46,333 nt of DNA from Microbacteriaceae bacterium (GTDB taxonomy: Bacteria; Actinomycetota; Actinomycetes; Actinomycetales; Microbacteriaceae). Shown in pieces: positions 39,933 through 46,333 of the stretch (its first letter is position 1; the number at the start of each line of letters is the position of its first letter). The notes beneath the pieces were generated by a model that was not told the DNA's origin, searched no databases, and was given only the letters and a program-made list of their open reading frames with translations. The stretch is taken from positions 1 through 46,333 of the forward strand of contig JANXTR010000002.1 of assembly GCA_025352325.1 (NCBI GenBank). Direction: 5' to 3'. The position numbers and the translations under genes were made by a program.

Positions 39933-42809
39933 ATGCAGCCGCGAGTCACCGCGATCCTCGTCGTGCGCAACGGGGAACCCTGGCTCGACCGCACCCTCCA
40001 GGCGCTCGGGTCTCAGACCCGTCGCCCCGATGCGCAGGTTTTCGTCGACTGTTCGTCCACCGATCACAGCGCCGCGAAGCTGGCGACCGCCTCCCCAGCG
40101 CAGTACGTGCTCGCCCCCAATTTGCCGCTCGGCGACGCCGTCACCTTCGGGCTCCGGCAGGCGGCCCCCGCCGAGTCCGACGACGACTGGGTCTGGATCC
40201 TCAGCGCCGACACCGCCCCGGAGGCGGACGCGCTCGAGCAGCTGCTCGCCGCCGTCGAGATCGCGCCCTCGGTGGCGATCGCCGGTCCGAAGGTGGTCGA
40301 CCCAGACGACCGCGCGCTCATCCACTCCTACGGTGAGAGCTTGTCGAGGTTCGGCTCGACGGTGAAGCTCGTCGAGGACGAGCTCGACCAGGCGCAGCAC
40401 GACCTCGACGGCGATGTGCTCGGCGTCACCGGGTCGGGCATGCTGGTGCGCCGCGAACTGTGGGAACGGCTCGATGGATTCGATCCCGGGCTGCCGAGTG
40501 TGGATGCCGGCCTCGACTTCTCGATCCGCGCGCGCCTCGCGGGCTTCCGCGTCATCCGGGTCGCCGGCGCACGGGTCAGCCGCGGGATCCGACCCGAGGA
40601 TCTCGGACGGCGTCGTCCGCTGCCGGGGCGGGGCCGCATCCGGGTCGCCCGCGCGGCGCAGCTGCACCGGCGCATGGTTTACGCGCCCGCGGGCGCTCTG
40701 GCATTCCACTGGCTGTCGCTGGTGCCGCTCGCCATCGTCAGGTCGGTCGGACAGCTGCTGGGCAAGCGCCCGGGAGCGATCGGGGGCGAGTTCGCCGCGG
40801 CCCTCCTGGTGGCGTTCGACGCGGGAGTGGGACGGGCGCGCACCCGCCTCCGCCGCACGCGCAGCCTCGGCTGGGCGGCCATCGCACCGCTGCGGATCCC
40901 GGGCGACGAGGTGCGCGAGGTGCGCGCCGCCGCGCGCGACCGGGCCGCGAGCGACGGGGCCGAACCCGATCTTGTGAGGCCGGCCTTCTTCAGCGGCGGG
41001 GGAGTGGCGGTGACCCTCGTGGGTGCGCTGATCGGACTCGGCCTGTTCTGGCGCCTGCTCGGCGCTCCGGCTCTAGGGGGCGGCGCGCTGCTGCCGCTCG
41101 CTGAGCGGGTTGGCACCCTCTGGTCGCGCATGCTGGCCGGTGCGCGCGACGTCGGCGTCGGGCTGACCGGGCCGCCGGACCCGTTCTCCGGCGTCGTGGC
41201 TGTGCTCGGCTCGCTGACGCCGTGGAACCCCTCGCTGTCGCTCGTGCTGCTCTGGATCACCGCGGTGCCGTTCGCGGCCCTCGCGGCATGGTGGTGTGCC
41301 ACCCGGTTCACGGAGCGGCGCTCGCCGGCGATCTTCGCCGCGATCCTGTGGATGTTGGCCCCGCCGCTACTCGCGGCCCTCGACGCTGGCCGTCCCACCG
41401 CCGTGCTCGTGCACCTGCTGCTGCCGTGGCTGGTGCTCGCGGTTCTGGAGGCATCGCGGTCCTGGAGCGCGTCCGCCGCCGCCGCCCTGCTGTTCGCTGC
41501 GGTGGTGGCGTGTGCGCCCGTCCTGGCTCCCGCGCTCGTGCTCGCCCTCGTCGCCTGGGCGCTCGCCCACCCACGCGGCCTCGTGCGCGTGCTCGGCATC
41601 CCGATCCCGGCGGCTGCACTCTTCGCCCCGTTGGTCATCGCCCAGCTCGTGCGGGGCGATCCGCTCGGCCTGCTCGCCGATCCGGGAGTGGCCGGCGTCG
41701 ATGCCCCAGCGACGGGATGGCACCTGCTGCTCGGTCAGCCGACCCTCTCGTCCGACGGCTGGGCCTCACTGGCGAGCGCCATCGGGCTCCCGGCGGGCCT
41801 CGGATTGCTCGCTCCGGTGATCCTGCTCGCGCCCCTGGCCGCGGCGGCACTGCTCGCGGTGTTCCTGCCGGGCTCGCGCCGCGCCATCCCGTCGCTGATC
41901 GTGGCGTTGCTCGGACTCGTCACCGCCGTCGTTTCGACGCATCTCGGCGTCGCCTCGGCCGGCGGTCAGCTCGTCACCCCCTGGGCGGGTAGCGGCCTGA
42001 GCCTGTACTGGCTCGGTATGGTCGGCGCCGCCGTGGTCGCCCTCGACGCCCTCGCCTCGGCGCGGGTGATCGTCGGGATCGCACTCGTGATCGCATCGAC
42101 CGCCGCGGTCGCACCGCTGATCATTTCGCCGGTGGTCGGCACCGCGGCCGTCACCGCGAGCGACGGACAGCTGCTCCCCGCCCTGGTGACCGCCGAGGCG
42201 GCGGCGCATCCGAAGATCGGCACTCTCGTGCTCACGCCGCAGCAGGACGGATCGCTGTCGGCGGTCGTCGAGCGCGGGGCCGGCACGACCCTCGACGCCG
42301 AATCGACCCTCTGGACGACCCGGCGTGCGACGGATGCCACCAGCAGGCAGCTGTCGACCCTGTCCGGCAATCTCGCCTCACGCAGCGGATTCGACGCAAC
42401 GACGAGCCTGAAGACGTTCCAGATCGAGTTCATCGTCGTGCCCGAGCTCGGCACCGACGGCACAGGCGCGACCGGCACCACGGCGACCGGGACGGCTCAG
42501 ACGGGGACGGCGGCCGCCCAGGTCCGGCAGCGGGTCGCCGAGGCGCTCGACGGAACCCCCGTGCTGACCCGCGTCGGCGACACCACCTCGGAGGGGACGC
42601 TCTGGCGCGTGGCCGGGTTCACGCCGACCGCGCCCGCCATCGTCGCCCCCACGCGAACGAGCGTTGCGCTCCTGATCGGCCAGGGCGTGCTCGTGCTGCT
42701 CACCCTGCTGCTCGCGATCCCCACGGGCCGCCGCCGACGCGTCGTGACCGATTCGGCGCTGCCGGGCGACGATCCCGCGAACACCTTCGATGAGGATGAG
42801 AATGGCTGA
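39933..42809 (+). CDS. Giant family 2 glycosyltransferase with long membrane region
   Basis: 958 residues. The first about 260 residues are a GT2 domain: VTAILVVRNGEPWLDRTLQAL, and at the metal site WVWILSADTAPEADAL, where the more usual DD pair is partly replaced (SAD). GVTGSGMLVRRELWERLDGFD and DFSIRARLAGFRV complete the fold. From about residue 265 to the C-terminus there are about 14 hydrophobic helices with an outer loop region rich in Ala, Thr and Gly near 840-880. It is typical of actinobacteria that this gene is followed by DUF5719, as here (8-bp overlap). Function is unproven; envelope glycan assembly is likely. The last two helices and an acidic tail (DEDENG) end the protein. Confidence 0.82.
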   Translation: MQPRVTAILVVRNGEPWLDRTLQALGSQTRRPDAQVFVDCSSTDHSAAKLATASPAQYVLAPNLPLGDAVTFGLRQAAPAESDDDWVWILSADTAPEADALEQLLAAVEIAPSVAIAGPKVVDPDDRALIHSYGESLSRFGSTVKLVEDELDQAQHDLDGDVLGVTGSGMLVRRELWERLDGFDPGLPSVDAGLDFSIRARLAGFRVIRVAGARVSRGIRPEDLGRRRPLPGRGRIRVARAAQLHRRMVYAPAGALAFHWLSLVPLAIVRSVGQLLGKRPGAIGGEFAAALLVAFDAGVGRARTRLRRTRSLGWAAIAPLRIPGDEVREVRAAARDRAASDGAEPDLVRPAFFSGGGVAVTLVGALIGLGLFWRLLGAPALGGGALLPLAERVGTLWSRMLAGARDVGVGLTGPPDPFSGVVAVLGSLTPWNPSLSLVLLWITAVPFAALAAWWCATRFTERRSPAIFAAILWMLAPPLLAALDAGRPTAVLVHLLLPWLVLAVLEASRSWSASAAAALLFAAVVACAPVLAPALVLALVAWALAHPRGLVRVLGIPIPAAALFAPLVIAQLVRGDPLGLLADPGVAGVDAPATGWHLLLGQPTLSSDGWASLASAIGLPAGLGLLAPVILLAPLAAAALLAVFLPGSRRAIPSLIVALLGLVTAVVSTHLGVASAGGQLVTPWAGSGLSLYWLGMVGAAVVALDALASARVIVGIALVIASTAAVAPLIISPVVGTAAVTASDGQLLPALVTAEAAAHPKIGTLVLTPQQDGSLSAVVERGAGTTLDAESTLWTTRRATDATSRQLSTLSGNLASRSGFDATTSLKTFQIEFIVVPELGTDGTGATGTTATGTAQTGTAAAQVRQRVAEALDGTPVLTRVGDTTSEGTLWRVAGFTPTAPAIVAPTRTSVALLIGQGVLVLLTLLLAIPTGRRRRVVTDSALPGDDPANTFDEDENG

Positions 42810-44316
42810 GCCGGAGCGGACAGGACGGGCGCGTCGCGTCGCGCTCGTCGGCCTGCGGGTGGTCGCAGGAACGGTCGGGATCGCGACTGCGGTCGCGGTG
42901 ATCGCGGTCGTCGGTCTCGTTCCGCTGCCGACCCACGCCATCACTCCGCCGACCGTTGTGGTGACTCCGACTCCGGCCAATCAGACCCGGCTCTGCGCGG
43001 GTGGTCTGCTGCGCCTTGGCGACGAGTCCGGGCAGCACGCGGGGACGGCGTCCAGCATCGGCGCCCCCTCAGTGCGCGGCGGCGCGGTCGGGGCCTCCCT
43101 CCAGGGCTCCGCACTCGCCGCGAGCGACGCGGGCACGGGCGGTGCCTCCTCGGCTCCCCGGCTGCTGAGCATCCCGGCGACCCCCGGGGCGACCCTCTCG
43201 GGGGCGCAGTCGCAGGTCGCTGAGGCGCAGGACTACAGCGGCTTCGCAGCCGCGTCGTGCGCGGAGCCGAGCGGCTCGATCTGGCTGGTCGGCGGATCCA
43301 CCTCGGTCGGCCGCACGACCTTGCTCACGCTCGCCAACGCCTCGGGGGTGGACGCGACCGTGGCGCTCACCATCCTGAGCCCGGATGGCGCGGTCAACGC
43401 CCCGGGCATGGCCGGGATCGTCGTGAAGGCCGGGGAGCAGCGCGTTATCCCGCTCGCCGGTTTCGCCCCGGATGTCGCCTCCCCTGTCGTCCACGTCGTG
43501 GCGCGCGGCGGACAAGTCACCGCGTACCTCCAGCAGTCGATCGTGCGCGGGCTCGACGCGGGCGGCATCGACATCGTGAACTCGGGTGCCGAACCCGCGA
43601 CGCATCTCGTGATCCCGGGGGTGCGCGTGCGCAACTCGGTCGGTGTGAACCGCGCCCTCGCGCTCCCGGGCTGGGACGACGTCGTGGCTGCCGTCCGCGT
43701 CGCGGTCCCGGGCGCTGCGGCCGCCAAGGTGCAGGTGAGCCTGGTCCCGCAGGACTCGAAGCTCACCGGCCTCTCCTTCGAGATGGATGTCGCGGCCGGC
43801 CAGGTCAACCAGCTGCCGCTCGACTCCGCTGCCGACACCGACACCGGGTCGGTCGCGATCCCGGACGGCGACTACACGGTCGTCCTCGACTCCGATCGGC
43901 CGGTCGTCGCCGGGGCTCGCGTCTCGACGGCGGTGGACGCCCCGGGCGCCGACGGGAGCACGTCCAGCGACCTGACGGCCCCGGCATCCGACTTCGCCTG
44001 GTACGCCACGGCGCCCGTGCTCACCGCAGACACCGCGGTGACGATCGCGCCTGGCGCCTCCCCGGAGCTCTCGGCGACCAACACCGGAGCGAAGGACGTC
44101 GCCCTCGTGCTCAAGGCGCAGGGTGGCCAGGACCTGACGCTCAATGTGCCGGCAGGCGCCGCGGCATCCATCCCGGTGGCGACGGGGACCACCTACCTTC
44201 TGCAGGGCGCGAAGGGCCTTATCGTCGGCATCTCCTACGCCGGCGATGCGCTCCTCGGCGCCTACCCCGTCGCCTCGGCGCGCCCGGTGTCCGGGCCGAT
44301 CACGATCCATCCGTAG
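42802..44316 (+). CDS. DUF5719 family exported protein
   Basis: 504 residues from ATG 42802, chosen because GAGG lies 5 nt before it; in-frame ATGs at 42790 and 42796 are possible. A single N-terminal helix (about 15-42, VALVGLRVVAGTVGIATAVAVIAVVGLV) anchors or exports the protein. The rest is an extracytoplasmic, Ala/Gly/Thr-rich beta protein with repeating patterns such as SIWLVGGSTSVGRTTLLTLANAS and FAWYATAPVLTADTAVTIAPG, suggesting several Ig-like or propeller blades. Its function is unknown. It overlaps the giant GT2 gene by 8 bp and always seems to accompany it in actinobacteria (recalled), so a joint role in the envelope is likely. Confidence 0.83.
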   Translation: MAEPERTGRARRVALVGLRVVAGTVGIATAVAVIAVVGLVPLPTHAITPPTVVVTPTPANQTRLCAGGLLRLGDESGQHAGTASSIGAPSVRGGAVGASLQGSALAASDAGTGGASSAPRLLSIPATPGATLSGAQSQVAEAQDYSGFAAASCAEPSGSIWLVGGSTSVGRTTLLTLANASGVDATVALTILSPDGAVNAPGMAGIVVKAGEQRVIPLAGFAPDVASPVVHVVARGGQVTAYLQQSIVRGLDAGGIDIVNSGAEPATHLVIPGVRVRNSVGVNRALALPGWDDVVAAVRVAVPGAAAAKVQVSLVPQDSKLTGLSFEMDVAAGQVNQLPLDSAADTDTGSVAIPDGDYTVVLDSDRPVVAGARVSTAVDAPGADGSTSSDLTAPASDFAWYATAPVLTADTAVTIAPGASPELSATNTGAKDVALVLKAQGGQDLTLNVPAGAAASIPVATGTTYLLQGAKGLIVGISYAGDALLGAYPVASARPVSGPITIHP

Positions 44317-44375
44317 CGGACCGCGCCACCCCGGGAGCGTGGTCGTCTCGCAGAGGCGGCGGCGCGTCAGAAGAA

Positions 44376-44810
44376 TCAGAAGTGGCGGTATCTTTCCGGC
44401 GCGATGTCCCACGGGTCCTTGCCCAGCAGCTCGGCCACCGCGCGGAACACGCAGCTCTCGATGAAGGAGCGGCGGTGCCACTCGTCGTCCTTGTGCAGGT
44501 GCGCCAGCCGTTCGATCGGCAAACGGTAGAGCACGATCCGACGCTCCCGGGTGCTCACGCGCCAGCGGTCGACTCCGAGCGGCCCGGGTTCTCCCGATGG
44601 GACCGCGGCGACCTCGAAGCGCACGTCGGCGAGCTCATCCGGCCACTCGTCGCGCACGTATTCGACGGCCGTGCCCACGCAGGCGTCGAAGAAGTTGAGC
44701 CGTGTGCGCAGCATCGGGAGCTGGGGTCCGGTGACGGCCGAGCGAATGCCGCGGCCATGCCGATCGCGTCGCCCCGAGCGGGCGGACACGCGGTGGGTCG
44801 AGCGGGCCAT
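44376..44810 (-). CDS. Zincin-like metallopeptidase family protein without HExxH
   Basis: 144 residues from ATG 44808-44810; a GTG 6 nt upstream is also in frame. After a basic N-terminus the protein has FFDACVGTAVEYVRDEWPDELADVRFEVAAVP and IVLYRLPIERLA, the beta-sheet pattern of the small actinobacterial metallopeptidase family (Zincin_1). Where active members show HExxH, this reads SFIESCVFRAVAELLGKDPW, so the zinc ligands are gone and it is probably not a protease. It is convergent with DUF5719 and divergent from DUF3499. TAGGAT sits 6 nt before the ATG. Confidence 0.78.
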   Translation of the reverse strand: MARSTHRVSARSGRRDRHGRGIRSAVTGPQLPMLRTRLNFFDACVGTAVEYVRDEWPDELADVRFEVAAVPSGEPGPLGVDRWRVSTRERRIVLYRLPIERLAHLHKDDEWHRRSFIESCVFRAVAELLGKDPWDIAPERYRHF

Positions 44811-44816
44811 GACCAC

Positions 44817-44822
44817 ATCCTA
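44817..44822 (-). promoter_or_regulatory. Putative -10 box for leaderless metallopeptidase-like gene
   Basis: The minus strand reads TAGGAT, then 6 nt (GTGGTC), then ATG 44810. Confidence 0.48.
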
Positions 44823-44864
44823 GGCTCGCCGAGCGGGAGCTGCTCGAAGGTGGGAACCCGGAGA

Positions 44865-44870
44865 TACGGT
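44865..44870 (+). promoter_or_regulatory. Putative -10 box for leaderless DUF3499 gene
   Basis: TACGGT, then 6 nt (gcagct), then ATG 44877. It is back to back with the opposing -10 at 44817-44822. Confidence 0.48.
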
Positions 44871-44876
44871 GCAGCT

Positions 44877-45092
44877 ATGTCTGGTCGCCTCTGCAGCAAG
44901 GTCGCCTGTCAGGATGACGCGATCGCGACTCTGACCTACGACTACCAGGATGCGATGGCGGTGCTGGGCCCGCTGGCGATGCGCCACGAGCCCGGCAGCT
45001 ACGACCTCTGCGTGCGGCACGCGGAGCGCCTCTCGGCCCCTCAGGGCTGGCAGGTCGTGCGGCACGTCGTGATGGACCAGCTCGGCGCCTGA
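44877..45092 (+). CDS. DUF3499 family protein
   Basis: 71 residues. The family pattern is complete: two cysteines near the N-terminus ([19 protein letters not shown], Cys6 and Cys11), then [29 protein letters not shown] with Cys45 and His48. These four residues look like a zinc site. It is a small cytoplasmic protein of unknown role found in most actinobacteria next to the metallopeptidase-like and WhiB2 genes. The gene lies 53 bp ahead of ahcY on the same strand. Confidence 0.88.
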   Translation: MSGRLCSKVACQDDAIATLTYDYQDAMAVLGPLAMRHEPGSYDLCVRHAERLSAPQGWQVVRHVVMDQLGA

Positions 45093-45133
45093 CGGTTTGG
45101 GCGCGTACAGCCTTTTCGGGATCTCGATCCTGC

Positions 45134-45139
45134 AACAAT
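45134..45139 (+). promoter_or_regulatory. Possible -10 box for ahcY
   Basis: AACAAT lies 6 nt before GTG 45146, the same spacing as the other leaderless candidates, though the first base is off consensus. GGGAGG directly abuts the GTG and is too close to serve as a ribosome site. Confidence 0.3.
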
Positions 45140-45145
45140 GGGAGG

Positions 45146-46333
<1,188 letters not shown>

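Overview
The window is high-GC DNA from an actinobacterium, most likely a member of the Microbacteriaceae (inference). The evidence is a WhiB2/WhmD-type regulator, the actinobacterial families DUF3499 and DUF5719, frequent GTG starts, tight ATGA/GTGA overlaps, and many TANNNT -10 boxes lying 6-7 nt before a start codon, as in leaderless transcription. No tRNA, rRNA or CRISPR array was seen. Almost the whole window is a locus for building, exporting and ligating a surface glycopolymer. It is followed by a conserved actinobacterial housekeeping neighbourhood.

Layout. (a) 1-5.4 kb: deoxysugar genes. These are a GDP-fucose/GDP-colitose synthase-like gene cut by the window edge, a DegT-fold enzyme with His in place of the PLP lysine (ColD type), and, facing them, an overlapping set gmd - GT2 - DUF2304 - DUF2142. 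(b) 5.5-12.8 kb: an MsbA/PglK-like ABC exporter, then a minus-strand operon GT4 - RmlD-like reductase - CapE/FnlA dehydratase - WecB/FnlC epimerase - GT4 for a UDP-2-acetamido-2,6-dideoxy-L-hexose. (c) 12.8-17.9 kb: a large secreted repeat protein and a small lipoprotein, downstream of a Wzm/Wzt polysaccharide ABC exporter. (d) 17.9-28.7 kb: a second DUF2142 protein, five further glycosyltransferases, a Wzx-like membrane protein, and two tandem O-antigen ligase/polymerase-like proteins. (e) 28.7-32.3 kb: an acyl-CoA dehydrogenase, mannose-6-phosphate isomerase, and a lipoprotein gene that appears frameshifted. (f) 32.4-37.3 kb: a GT-C-like membrane protein, a GT2-GtrA fusion, a complete IS3-family element, and a stand-alone GtrA protein. 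(g) 37.3-39.4 kb: a GlxA-type regulator divergent from galE. (h) 39.4 kb to the end: whiB2, a giant GT2/membrane protein, DUF5719, a metallopeptidase-like protein, DUF3499, and ahcY, whose last ~80 bp do not fit the family.

How the parts fit (inference). ManA supplies mannose-6-phosphate toward GDP-mannose. Gmd, the ColD-like dehydratase and the ColC/Fcl-like enzyme would give a GDP-6-deoxy or GDP-3,6-dideoxy sugar. The CapE/reductase/epimerase trio would give UDP-L-FucNAc or UDP-L-QuiNAc. GalE supplies UDP-galactose. The GT2 and GT4 enzymes assemble repeats on a lipid carrier. Wzm/Wzt, the PglK-like ABC protein and/or the Wzx-like protein move the product out, and the ligase-like proteins polymerise it or attach it to the envelope.
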